The translations under genes were made by a program, and so were the position numbers. The notes under the pieces were generated by a model. The model ran no database searches. It had not been told where the DNA came from and worked only from the letters and a program-made list of their open reading frames with translations. A stretch of DNA of 64,000 bases from Symbiodinium microadriaticum (Eukaryota; Sar; Dinophyceae; Suessiales; Symbiodiniaceae), in the NCBI GenBank assembly GCA_001939145.1, contig LSRX01000068.1, forward strand, positions 972,769-1,036,768, written 5' to 3'. Positions 1 to 9,788 of this stretch are shown here, piece after piece. Position 1 is the first letter of the stretch, and each line of letters opens with the position of its first letter.

Positions 1-443
1 CCCCGACATTTTTGTCTAAACTACTACTCCACCAGACTATCCTATAACCATACTCCACCAACACATCGCCCTCTATGACAATCCCAGACCAAAAACTACA
101 TGTTATGAATAACTCTGACTCAACTACCCATGGGCCCCTAAGGAGTTCCTTTTTGGGATTACCTTACAGGATTCTATATATAAGCCACAAAAAGGAACTA
201 CTTAGGGGCCTATGGGTAGACTCCCAAACTCCCTCATTAAGGAATCTACGTTGAACTATATTCGGAACCGTCGTATGATTTCAGGTATAGTCGAGGGGCC
301 TATGGGTGTACAGTCACCAAAAAGAAAGCCGAGGGTCTCCCACATAGGTGGAAACGTCCGCCTCCACGACGGCTCTAGGGCTCGGCAGCGGCTGCACCCG
401 GGGGCTCGCCATTCGGAGCGCCAGGGACCCGTAGACTAGGGTG
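1..443. other. Non-coding left edge containing one MITE-A copy
   Basis: No supported gene. The stretch holds the first MITE-A element (126-217, listed separately). Beyond it is a GC-richer part (about 340-430) in which I see no conserved motif. Confidence 0.5.
126..217. mobile_element. MITE-A copy 1 (92 bp, palindromic, TA-flanked)
   Basis: A 92-bp element whose ends are inverted copies of each other: left arm ACCCATGGGCCCCTAAGGAG, right arm ending CTTAGGGGCCTATGGGT. Counting the element as CCCAT...ATGGG, a TA lies directly outside each end, the target duplication expected of Tc1/mariner-type elements. It has no coding capacity. Related copies lie near 5006, 12844, 13404, 37697, 46138, 56048, 58212 and 58683. 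Classification as a mariner-type MITE is inference from the TA flanks and the inverted repeats. Confidence 0.8.
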
Positions 444-590
444 GATGATATAAATCCTGCCTTAAGGACCCTAAACTATGGGAAGTATGGTATATAGCTA
501 TAATTATGGGCATTATAACTTAAGGACCCTAAGCTACGGGAATTATGGGTATATTCCGTTAACTCTGGGCAATGCAGGATTTATATCATC
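444..590. mobile_element. Short inverted-repeat element, single copy in window
   Basis: A perfect 17-bp terminal inverted repeat: GATGATATAAATCCTGC at 444-460 and its reverse complement at 574-590. Inside, a 23-bp segment starting CTTAAGGACCCTAA occurs twice (about 460 and 520) with few differences. Size and lack of an ORF fit a MITE. No second copy was seen in the window. Confidence 0.6.
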
Positions 591-1852
591 AACCGTAGTA
601 CCGCTACACTACAGTATGCCGTAGTAGCCAGCATGGGAAAGTATAGTGTACCGTCTAGTTATCCTGCACTGTGGAAAGCACAGCATACTACTGCAGTACT
701 GTAGCAGACTGTACAAAAGAACAGGGTCTATTCTCAGTGGTATAGTACAAATAGTACAAGGTGGTTACAGTATATGAGAGGATGGCAGACTTGGAAAGTC
801 TACGCCCGGCAAGGCTTGCAGGACCAAGCAAAGCATGCCTGCCACAGCCATGGGGTTTGGGGTTTAGGGTCTGCGCAAACGCAAGTAAGATGCATAGGGT
901 ATACAAGTAGAGTTTGTTGTAGCACTTCAGGGCAAGAAGTACAGTACAGGCTCGGGTTGGGTTACTATACTATATATGATGTCGAAACTATCCCGTGGTG
1001 GACCTTCGTAGCCATGCGCCTCGATATCTCCGCGCTCCTGGGCAGGTAGTGTACTGCGCTCAGCTACATTTGGGGTGTGCTATAGCATACTCTACGCAAC
1101 TGATATACTAATCATTATGGTGCACTAGAGGACGCAATAGTAGACTAGGGTATACTAATAACTAAAGTGAACTCTAGAATGCTGTAGTACAAAAAAAGTG
1201 CTCTGCACCGTAGAACGCTGCGGTGGTGGAAATCGGTAAAGACCCTTGGGGCAGTAAGCCAGCGGCATACTCTACTTGAACTCTACCGTAATTCTTTGAA
1301 AAGCTATGCCGACAATACTGGCAGGACTGTTTGCATTTCCCGAGGCTTTGCGAAGTATAAATTACTCTAGAATCTCTACAACCTAGCGGATGGCATGGCA
1401 AATGCACACTCCCCTCTACACAATGCAAACAGAGTAGATAGGTGGATTGAAGAAACTGCTAGACATGTACAAGAAGCCCCTTTTTGAAGCATGCACTCAC
1501 AACTCTAGACTCCTAGACTCTAGACAGTAATCGCCAAAGTAGCTATAGGATGCTACAGGGTTGCTCCAAGCCCCGGAACCAATACTGAATCTTGAAACGG
1601 TAATTATAGTAACCCTGCATATCGTTAAACCAACCCTGAACGCCCAACACTCTCTCTCTCTCTCTCTCTACACCTGAAGCACTTACACCTCCAACAGAAA
1701 CATGAAACGAAATTAACCATCCGCACACCTACTGACCCTAAGTCCAAGCGCACAAAACCCCACTGAAACCTGCAAACGCTGAACTTCTGAGACCCCCTAT
1801 GAACTCTAGACTCTAAAATCCTCAAAATCCTGAACCCATGTGAGAACTTCTG
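591..1852. other. AGTACTGTA-rich non-coding stretch
   Basis: A 1.2-kb stretch rich in short words such as AGTACTGTA, TAGTGTA and CTCTAGA, with a short (TC)n run near 1650-1670. Open frames are short and show no recognisable protein character. I support no gene here. Confidence 0.45.
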
Positions 1853-1976
1853 CAACCCTAACCCACACAACCCTAAACCCTAAACCCTATAACCCCCAAA
1901 ACCCTAAACCCCTTCAACCCTAAACGCTAAAGCCCTAAACCCCTAAGCGCCTAGGCCCCTAAACCCCTAAGCACTG
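1853..1976. repeat. CCCTAAA telomere-like block (C-rich on plus)
   Basis: Degenerate tandem CCCTAAA heptamers with variants such as CCCCTAAA and CCCTAAG. No run is long or perfect enough to be a chromosome end, and unique sequence continues on both sides. Confidence 0.8.
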
Positions 1977-2711
1977 GGGGCGAAGCAGCTGAGCCGGGGC
2001 TGCATCAAGAGATCGCAACCAGAGCGGTGTGATCATCGGGCCTCAGCAACAAGCGAGTAATGTATACGGACCTTAACAATTAGACTAGGGTTTTGGGCTC
2101 CTGTATAATAAATATGGCTATTAAATATGAGATGAACATGAAACCCTCTGCAAATCCTACACCCTACGCCCTAAACCCAAGACCTAATGCTATTGAGCCC
2201 AGCCGCCACATCGCGCAGCGCCTCAGCGCGAAGGCGCTGCCGAGATCTCTGCAAGGTCCTTTGCAACAGGGTTTGAGGCTGTAGGATTTAGGTTCAGGGA
2301 TTAGGGTTTAGGGCCTCAGTTTGGCCTATACCGCATCTATGCAAAGGTCCCTTGCAGCTGAGTTCATCTTTTTGAGCCTCCTTGCAAGTATGCTCAAGCA
2401 GCCTTCCAGGTTGGGCAACGGAAGTGGCGCTCTTGCAATGGTGGCACTGTACAAGCGTAAGTCTGCACAAGCTCTAGATAAGCAGTTGCTACAAGCCGGC
2501 ATCAATTGGGTTATGTTAACCACTGTTTCTTGCAGCTATCAGTTCCGTGGCCTGTGCGACATTTATAGCACGCAATGTGGACATGCGTTCACTGGAGGCA
2601 TGCGGGCTTGAATGCTCAAAACAGCATGCCAAAGCTTTGAACAGCTTCCAGTGGCCCAACGTCTCTAAGCACTGCATATTGATATCTCTTAATTTCAAGA
2701 CCAAAGCCCTG
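1977..2711. other. Intergenic sequence downstream of the helicase gene
   Basis: Contains a short TTTAGGG patch (about 2283-2312). The rest (2320-2711) is non-repetitive and lies 3' of the minus-strand helicase gene, so it may include its 3' UTR. The open frames here are short and overlap on both strands. Confidence 0.4.
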
Positions 2712-4671
2712 TCACGGCTCCTGCTGGCTCAATTTCTCTAAGAGCGCGGCGGCTGCAGCTCGCTTGGCTTGTTTCTTGCCTTCAGCTGCCCGACATTTGA
2801 GACCATAGGAGCCTGTCGCCTCAACAGACCGCAAGACCGACTCATACTTCAAGCTGCACGTGAAGTCCTTGCCATCCGTACTGTGCTCCTCCTGCAATTC
2901 AACCTTGGTCTTCTTGCAATACAGATTTAGCGCTGCAAGGGCGTTGGTCGACGCATTGTCGGACGTCAGCAACACTTCTCTAGCGTTCCGCTCTCGCGAG
3001 CGCTGCGCCGCCGTCTCATTGCGGGTGTCGGTGGCGACACGTTCAGGGTTGAAGCTGCGTACGATCCTTATAATAGATTGTCAGAGGTGCCATGAGAATC
3101 ATATATGCGCACTTACACTCAAGAACTCGGAAACGACACTCGAGGTATTCCTATATGCTGCCTCGCTTCTCCAGCTGTTGTGCTTCCACCGCGGCCAGGG
3201 ATGAGGTTGGTCGGTCAGGGCGCTCAGAAAGCACAACGAAAGAGGAGTCCTCTTGGCGTGCACGACCCCGGCCCTGCACAAAGGACACCGAGTTGATCAT
3301 GGGGTCAAAGCGGATGACGCAGTTGGCTGCCGGAACATCCATGCCCTCCTCGGCGACCACCGTTGCAATGAGCAGGTTCACACTTCCATCTGCGAACTGG
3401 GCCAGGCGGGCTTTGGAGTCCGCCGCGGAGACGCTGTAGGAGGCCGTGGCGGGTGACGAAGTGGCATAGATGCACGCCGGCTTGAACTTGCTCACAAGCT
3501 CGCCGTCGGTTAGGATGACATGCTCCAGGACGTGTGTCATGATCCGCTGCTGCACGAAGAGAATCCCACGGAACGAGCCATGCGTTCGCGAAAGGGTGGC
3601 ATGCTCATACAGCAAGGCATCCTTTAAGTGCTCGAAGCGCGGGAAATACTCCCCTGCCTCGTGCCAGAACTGCGCCAGAGTTGCTTCGGCCACAGGTGGC
3701 CAGAGGCCTGCTGTGGGCTCCCTTTCCCCCACCATTTGCAAATATGCTACGGCAGCATCTTCCGCTTCTTCCCAAGATGTCACAAGCATTCTCAGGGCTT
3801 CATACCAGTGTTCCAGCGATGCAAGCTTCGAACATGTTGGGATCCTCTTGTGCGCATAATCTCCCCACGTCCTGGGAGCAGGATTCTGCAGAGGAGACTT
3901 GAAACCACTATCCACCGCTGCCACAGTTGTTTCCAGGCACTGAACCACCGAGAATAGCTTCTTGGTGAACTGGGTCGACATTCCGCGTTGGAGGCGGTCG
4001 AAGAACGTCCTCACCATGAGATGTGGTTTGCGCTCTGCAGCTGGCAACACGCCCTCCGGCACGAAGCTGGGCAGCTTGGCTGGAAGAACTGGCTCCGCCG
4101 CCTTGCTGTGGTAGCCACCAGTTGCAAGCTCCTCACCACCGGCAGTGGCCATGTGCCGAATTTGCAGCTCGCGGCAAATCCGCGTTACATCCTTCTGCAC
4201 CTTTCCCTCTCCAACTGCATAGGTCAAAGAGGCCGACAAGCCTAGGATTTGCGGGCCAAGCTGTAGCTTTGAGAGCGACAGCGCTAGCCTACGGTAGGGA
4301 TGATCCTTCAAGACATGATGAACTTCGTCAAAGACCACCAGCTTGAAAGCATCCCATTGGAACACGGCAGCTCCCTTGGACTGTGTCATCTGGAACGCTT
4401 TTGGGGTCGAGACGAGGACATCGAAGTGCGCAGGAAGGGACATACCGCCCATGAACTCCGCAACCTGCAGCCCTGTCCAATCTCTCACTGCTTTAGCCTG
4501 CTGCTCCACAAGGAGGCAAGTCGGTACAAGGAAGAGGCAGGGAGGCCCTAGTCGACGGATGAGCTCTGAGGCTATCAGCGTCTTGCCAGCGCCCGTTGGC
4601 AGCACAACGAGAGTGTTCCCAGATGCCAGGATTTCCTCGAGAAGCCGCGCCTGGTATGCCCGGAGCTCCAT
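2712..4671 (-). CDS. Dicer/RIG-I-type SF2 RNA helicase with C-terminal dsRNA-binding domain
   Basis: Probable dsRNA-dependent ATPase of the Dicer/RIG-I/Hef branch of SF2 helicases. Exon 1 (4671-3167) opens with the AYQ element, then Walker A LPTGAGKT (24-31), STP (88-90), the DEVHH box in place of DECH (115-119), LSASLT motif III (145-150), a helical insertion of about 220 residues, GILFVQQR motif IV (369-376), ATVVAEEGMDVP motif V (436-447) and QGRGRARQ motif VI (466-473). After a predicted intron (3166-3055, GC-AG) exon 2 (3054-2712) keeps the frame and ends in a dsRBD (about 539-611), including the basic GKKQAKRAAAAAL helix. The joined product is about 615 residues. Only some 65 residues separate motif VI from the dsRBD, so PAZ and RNase III domains are absent. 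An in-frame TAA lies 33 bases upstream of the chosen ATG; an upstream exon cannot be excluded. The helicase and dsRBD calls are firm; the biological role (RNA interference, dsRNA sensing or other) is inference. Confidence 0.85.
3055..3166 (-). other. Predicted 112-bp GC-AG intron of the helicase gene
   Basis: Exon 1's frame runs into a stop at 3153-3151 if not spliced. A GCGAGG donor at 3166 joined to the ACGCAG acceptor ending at 3055 gives one continuous frame into the dsRBD exon. A consensus GTAAGT also sits inside (starting 3116 on the minus strand), but using it leaves a stop in the joined frame. GC donors are common in dinoflagellates. cDNA is lacking, so the junction is a prediction. 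Confidence 0.55.
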
Positions 4672-5005
4672 CGTACCGACAAGGCGATTTGAAGTATGGC
4701 AGAATTACTTGTGCCTGTACGTTTGCGAGCGTTGCTGCACCAGCCATGTCAGCCTATGTAATATATATATATATATATAAATATATAAATATATAAATAT
4801 AAATATATATATAGAGAGAGAGAGAGACTATGACCCTAAATCCTAAGCCCTCAACCCTAAACCTAAACATAAATACATGTACGTTGATATGCGATAGCCG
4901 ATAGCACTGCACCGGCACGCACCCCGGTCCAGGTGTGACATCCGCAACAAGGCATCCACGGAGACCTGCGCCGCTGTTCACCTGGCGTCTTTGGAGTTTG
5001 TGTTT
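4672..5005. repeat. AT microsatellite and short CCCTAAA text upstream of the helicase gene
   Basis: (AT)n/(ATAA)n runs at about 4759-4812, then (GA)n to 4828, then a few CCCTAAA-like words (4832-4865). This is the 5' side of the minus-strand helicase gene; I recognise no promoter element. Confidence 0.7.
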
Positions 5006-5097
5006 ACCCATAGGCCCCTAAGTAGTTCCTTTTGGGGATTACCTTACAGGATTCTAAATATAAGCCTTAAGAAGGAACTACTTAGGGGCCTATGGGT
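5006..5097. mobile_element. MITE-A copy 2 (92 bp)
   Basis: Near-consensus copy: CCCATAGGCCCCTAAGTAGT on the left, CTACTTAGGGGCCTATGGG on the right, with the core TTACCTTACAGGATTCTAAA. It has TA on the left, but the right flank reads TC, so the target duplication is imperfect here. Confidence 0.85.
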
Positions 5098-5235
5098 CGG
5101 GTTTGGGGTTAAGGGTTTTGGGTTTCTAAAATTATACATCTACGCTTACACCTATATCTATGTCTATGTCTATATCAATATCCAAATCTACATCGGTACC
5201 TACATCTCTATGCTACAAGGAACCCTAAGGAATAA

Positions 5236-5339
5236 CCTTGGTAGGTACTTAGGCTTCTGCAATAGTCCTCCAAATTAGGGTGCCTTTTAGGGCTCCCTAG
5301 AGGGATCCAAAAGGATATCTACAAGCCTAAGTACGTTTT
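5236..5339. mobile_element. Short inverted-repeat element (GTACTTAGGCTT ends)
   Basis: GTACTTAGGCTT near 5245 is mirrored by AAGCCTAAGTAC near 5320, with partly palindromic filling. About 104 bp, non-coding, single copy in the window. Probably MITE-like. Confidence 0.5.
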
Positions 5340-6579
5340 GGGTTCAGGGGTTTAGGGTTTAGGTGGGTTTTGGGTTTTCGGTTTCAGGTGATGAAGGGTC
5401 TGGGAGGGGGAGGGGGGTTGGTGTTGGGTGGTTTTGCGACTCAAGAAATGAATAGGTGATGTGATGTTGGGTGGTCTGTGGGAGTACCTATATGCAGCTA
5501 GAAGAGGATTTCGGCCCCCACAATGGTAGAACTGTATAATCAAGTAGAAATCAAGGTTTGGGGATTCAACACAGTGGGAACATGTCACCAGGTAGAATAG
5601 GATTTAGGGGTGGAATGTGTACGTGTACGTAAATTATCTTATCTAGTTTGCGGCTGTGAACAACTGATGGGCAAGGAGGCCATTACACTGTATTCATTCC
5701 CTAATTAATCAAGCCCTTAAATTAGCACACGACCCCCCCCCCTCCCGGCCCCCGCCCCACAAAAAAGAAAAAAGCATAGAAGTCGCAGAACACTAGTTAT
5801 CCAGACCAACAGAATGGGCGTTTGGCCCACTGTTGAAGGCAAGTGAGAGTGGGGGTTTAGGGACCACCAATTATTTGGGTTTGGGTGTGAGGGTTTAGCT
5901 ATGAACAACAGGCATGCACATGGAAACTACAATACAAGTCTTCGTAGCAGTGTTGTCACCATCAAACTGGAAGATTTCGTTGCTACTGTCATAAAACCAA
6001 ACCCCCAATCCTAAACCCTACATCCTAAACCCTAAACCCTACATCCAAAACCAAAAACCCCACATCCTAAACCCTAAACCCTAAACCAAAATCCTAAGCC
6101 TTAAACCCAATGTGCGGATGTGTCAGGTCATGCCGACCCTCAGCTCCCTAAGCCTCCCTAAGTCCTACAAAGCACAATCAATGTAGGGTTTAGGGCTTGG
6201 GGTTTAGGGATTATAGCAGGTTTAAGATTTATAGGGATTAGGACTTAGGCTTAATGATTCAGGTTTCACCCCGCGCACTCTGAACAATCCCACCTGCATG
6301 AATGCATGAAACCATGAAGCACTCCCAAACCCTTTCCCCCAAATCCCTAAACCTTAAACCCCAATACACCCCAAATCCCGTGAAAACCCCAAACCCCAAC
6401 CGGTATCAAAACCAAACCACTACACCCCAAACCCTAAACCCTAAACTCGAAACCTGTACCCGAAAACCCTAAACCCAGCACAGCCTCCCCAGAGGCTCTT
6501 CCAGGCGCTGCACCGCATTCCGGAGAGCCCGAAGCTCTGCCTTGAGAAGGAAATGGCCAAAACTCTGGTCCAACATACA
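5340..6579. repeat. Mixed TTTAGGG/CCCTAAA blocks and unclassified sequence
   Basis: TTTAGGG words at 5345-5370, CCCTAAA at 5990-6115, TTTAGGG at 6183-6250 and CCCTAAA at 6330-6478. Between them (5400-5980) is AT-balanced sequence with a poly-C run near 5732. I support no gene. Confidence 0.65.
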
Positions 6580-6600
6580 TGTATGTGTGTGTGTGTGTAT

Positions 6601-6631
<31 letters not shown>

Positions 6632-6887
6632 CATATGTTCATTTATTTGCGTATATATATATATAGATATCTAATACTTTTCATTTGCAAAATCACTCAT
6701 TTGTTCATTTGTTTAAGAGCTTTTTTACATTACTTATATTTGTTCATTTATTTCAAATTTGCATGTGCGTACATATGCATATCTATGTGGATAGGTGCAT
6801 GGCGGTGCCTCTCTCTCTCTCTCTCTATGTGTGTGTGTGTGTATGTATGTGTATGTACATAACAGTATATAGTCGTTGTCATGCATA

Positions 6888-6920
<33 letters not shown>

Positions 6921-7063
6921 GTATATACATATGTATGTATGTATGTATGTACGTACGTACGTAAGTATGTATGTATGCATGTATGTAAGTATACCTATAT
7001 TGCTAGTTTGTTTCTTCGCTTCACTCACTCACTCACTCACTCACTCACTCACTCACTCACTCT
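6580..7063. repeat. Compound microsatellite block
   Basis: (GT)n and (AT)n near 6585-6665, (CT)n near 6810-6828, (GT)n to 6860, (AT)n 6884-6922, (GTAT)n with GTAC variants 6930-6990, and (CACT)n 7021-7063. Apparent ORFs here are microsatellite translations. Confidence 0.85.
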
Positions 7064-7126
7064 GTTAAATGACACGAGCGCAATGTACCCCTGGATGAAC
7101 ATGATGCATTATCGAATGCTACCATG

Positions 7127-7147
7127 CCGAAGGCCATTTGGCTCAAG
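7127..7147 (+). other. Candidate relict dinoflagellate spliced leader
   Basis: The plus strand reads CCGAAGGCCATTTGGCTCAAG. The conserved dinoflagellate leader core is GCCATTTTGGCTCAAG; the copy here lacks one T of the T-run and otherwise matches that core exactly. Embedded leaders are known in dinoflagellate genomes as marks of retroposed trans-spliced mRNAs. The following 120 bases (ending about 7262) are non-repetitive and could be what remains of such an mRNA; no protein is recognisable in them. Confidence 0.5.
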
Positions 7148-7262
7148 ACTCGACATGACTGGCTTGGTCGCATCAAGGAATGCGTGATTGATCGTTGGTG
7201 ACTGGGGAAAGAGATTGATCTCGGTTGGTTACACATGCCTGGATTGTTTACTGTATAATGTT

Positions 7263-8095
7263 GCATACTCACTCAATGACTCACTGACTCACTGACTTGC
7301 TGACTCACTGACTCACTCACTCATCCATTTCCTCACCCTTCATTCATTCATTCCTTCATTCATTCATTCATTCATTCCATTCCATTCCATTCCATTCCAT
7401 TCCATTCCATTCCATTCCATTCCATTCCATTTCATTTCATTTCATTTCATTTCATTTCATTTCATTTCATTTCATTTCATTTCATTTCATTTCATTTCAT
7501 TTCATTTCATTTCATTTCATTTCATTTCATTTCATTTCATTTCATTTCATTTCATTTCATTTCATTTCATTTCATTTCATTTCATTTCATTTCATTTCAT
7601 TTCATTTCATTTCATTTCATTTCATTTCATTTCATTTCATTTCATTTCATTTCATTTCATTTCATTTCATTTCATTTCATTTCATTTCCTTCCTTCCTTC
7701 CTTCCCTCATTCATCCATTCATTCATTCATTCATTCATTCATGCATCCATCCATCCATTCATTCATTCATTCATTCATTTCATTCATTCATTCATTTCTT
7801 TCATTCATTCATTCATTCATTTCATTTCATTTCATTTCATTTCATTCCATTTCATTCCATTTCATTCCATTTCATTCCATTTCATTCCATTTCATTCCAT
7901 TCCATTCCATTTCATTCCATTCCATTCCATTCCATTCCATTCATTTCATTCATTTCATTCATTTCATTCATTTCATTCAATTCATTCATTCATTCATTCA
8001 TTCCTTCCTTTCCTTTCCTTTCATTTCATTTCATTTCATTTCATTCCATTCCATTTCATTTCATTCATTCATTCATTCATTCATAAACTCATTCT
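7263..8095. repeat. Pentanucleotide satellite array (TTCAT/CCATT) with tetranucleotide edges
   Basis: Begins with (GACT/CACT)n, then (ATTC)n, (CCATT)n from about 7374 to 7430, then about 51 uninterrupted TTCAT units (7431-7688). A mosaic of TTCC, ATTC, TTCAT and CCATT units follows to about 8095. The 137-residue Phe/Ile/His/Ser frame inside is a translation artefact. Confidence 0.95.
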
Positions 8096-9359
8096 CTAGC
8101 AATTTCTCCATATTCTTTCGAATTAGATACATTATATACGTTCATTCAATGTAGCACCCTAAACCCCCAAACCCTGAACCCTAAACGCCGCGCTACGCTG
8201 GGTTTCAGCCTTTGGGGTGTTGGGCTTCGGGTTTAGGACGTTTAGGCTTCTCGTGTTTAGGGATTAGGGTTTTCGGGTTTAGGGTTTTTGGGCTTAGAGT
8301 TGCGGGTTTGGGGCTTAGGGTTTAGGGTCTCTGGCTTTGGTGCAGCAGCCCGCTCCATGGTCACCATCAAGTTGTATAGAAAGCTCCGCACCGAAGCCCT
8401 GAAAATGCGAATCTTCAGCTCAGCTCCCAAACCGTAAACCCTAAACCCTAAACCCGTAAACCCTAAATCCTAAACCCCAAACCCCGGGCCCCAGACCCAA
8501 AGCCACCAACTCCCAGGCCTAAACCCAACACCAACCCGAAATCCCAAATCCCCAAAGCGCAAAGGCCCCCCCCAAGGTAGAAGGCTACATGTAGTAGGAT
8601 CGGTGGCAGTAGAAGCCTGACTAATTAGGATTCTTGATATCAAGAAGCCAAAGCATATTACAAGGACAGAAGACATGCAGAAGACCATAGACCCTATAAG
8701 CCCTAAACACTAAACCCGAAGCCCCAAAACCCCTAAACCCTGAAACCCCTAAACCCTGAACCCCGAACCCCTAAACCCTGAACCCCGAAACCCTAAACCC
8801 TTAAACCCCAAACCCTACAGCCTAAACCCTTAAACCCTAACTTCTTGGGCCTCGGCGCCCTCCGTGTCGGATCGATCGGCTCAGAGCTTTCCATGGTTGC
8901 TTTAGGGCTCTAGGGTTTAAAGGGGCATTGTAGGGTCCTTATTCATTAGAATAGGGTTTTGGGGTATCTTCTACTAGAACTATCATAAGGAACCTCTAAA
9001 ATAGAATAGGGTTGAAAGGGGTATTGCAGGGTCCTTTCACCCCAGGTGCAGATATGATCAGATATGTCGAGATCCGTCTGTGACGTCGCCAACTGGTTCG
9101 GGGTTTCGGGTTGAAGGTAGTTCTGCTTACCGCTTTTGCACTGTGCGGCCTCGGATCTGGCTGTCCTCTGAGCCAGCAGCACATGAGAACCTTTGAACCC
9201 TAAAACCCTGTCCCTTGAAACATTTGCGCAAAAACACCTCCAACACCCACGAGCCCTTAAACCCCGGTATAAGCCCTACCTACAGGGTCACGTAAAAACT
9301 AAGTACCCGAAAACAGGGTGCAGAGTATGACCCTCTAGAACGGTTTAGGGTTTATGGAT
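8096..9359. repeat. Telomere-like blocks, both orientations, with one H-family element
   Basis: CCCTAAA at 8153-8190, TTTAGGG at 8200-8335, CCCTAAA at 8428-8490 and 8695-8845. An H-family segment lies near 8921-9036 (GAATAGGGTTTTGGGG and its echoes). The 9037-9180 part is unique; the short minus frames there are not convincing. Confidence 0.65.
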
Positions 9360-9452
9360 TACCTAAACCCCAAAAGTAATTAAAATAATGGCCCAAAACC
9401 TATAAAAGGCTACTTATTCTACATACTTTTGGGGTCCGGGTAGGGTTTAGGT
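9360..9452. mobile_element. Family D element, copy 1
   Basis: Inverted ends: ACCTAAACCCCAAAAGTA on the left and TACTTTTGGGGTCC plus GGGTTTAGGT on the right. The internal GGCCCAAAACCTATAA recurs in reverse orientation in the copy at 52593. Non-coding. Confidence 0.6.
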
Positions 9453-9750
9453 CACTCGAATTTTCGCGTTTCGGGTGGGAGAGCTTGGGGCTCAAAAGGA
9501 TCAGACCTTGAGGGCTGAGAGTGTAGGGTTTGGGCTTCCGTCTATTTGGTTTAGGGCCGAAAACCTTGAGCTTTATAGGGTTTAGGGTGTATACTGTATA
9601 GGGTTTAGGCTTTATCAGATCCCAAACCCTAAAAGTTTAGGCTTCAGAGGATGATACCTTGCAGCTTTCGTCTTGGAGCGCGAGGCATTTTGGGTGGGGC
9701 CGAGTCTGGAGCTCTAAACTGTGCTATGTGTCGAATTCAACAACCCAAAA

Positions 9751-9788
<38 letters not shown>

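Noticed and set aside
3116-3153. Consensus GTAAGT as the helicase donor
   Set aside because: The helicase frame meets a stop before it, and neither alternative frame continues into the dsRBD exon.
7741-8154. 137-residue Phe/Ile/His/Ser frame
   Set aside because: Translation of the pentamer array.
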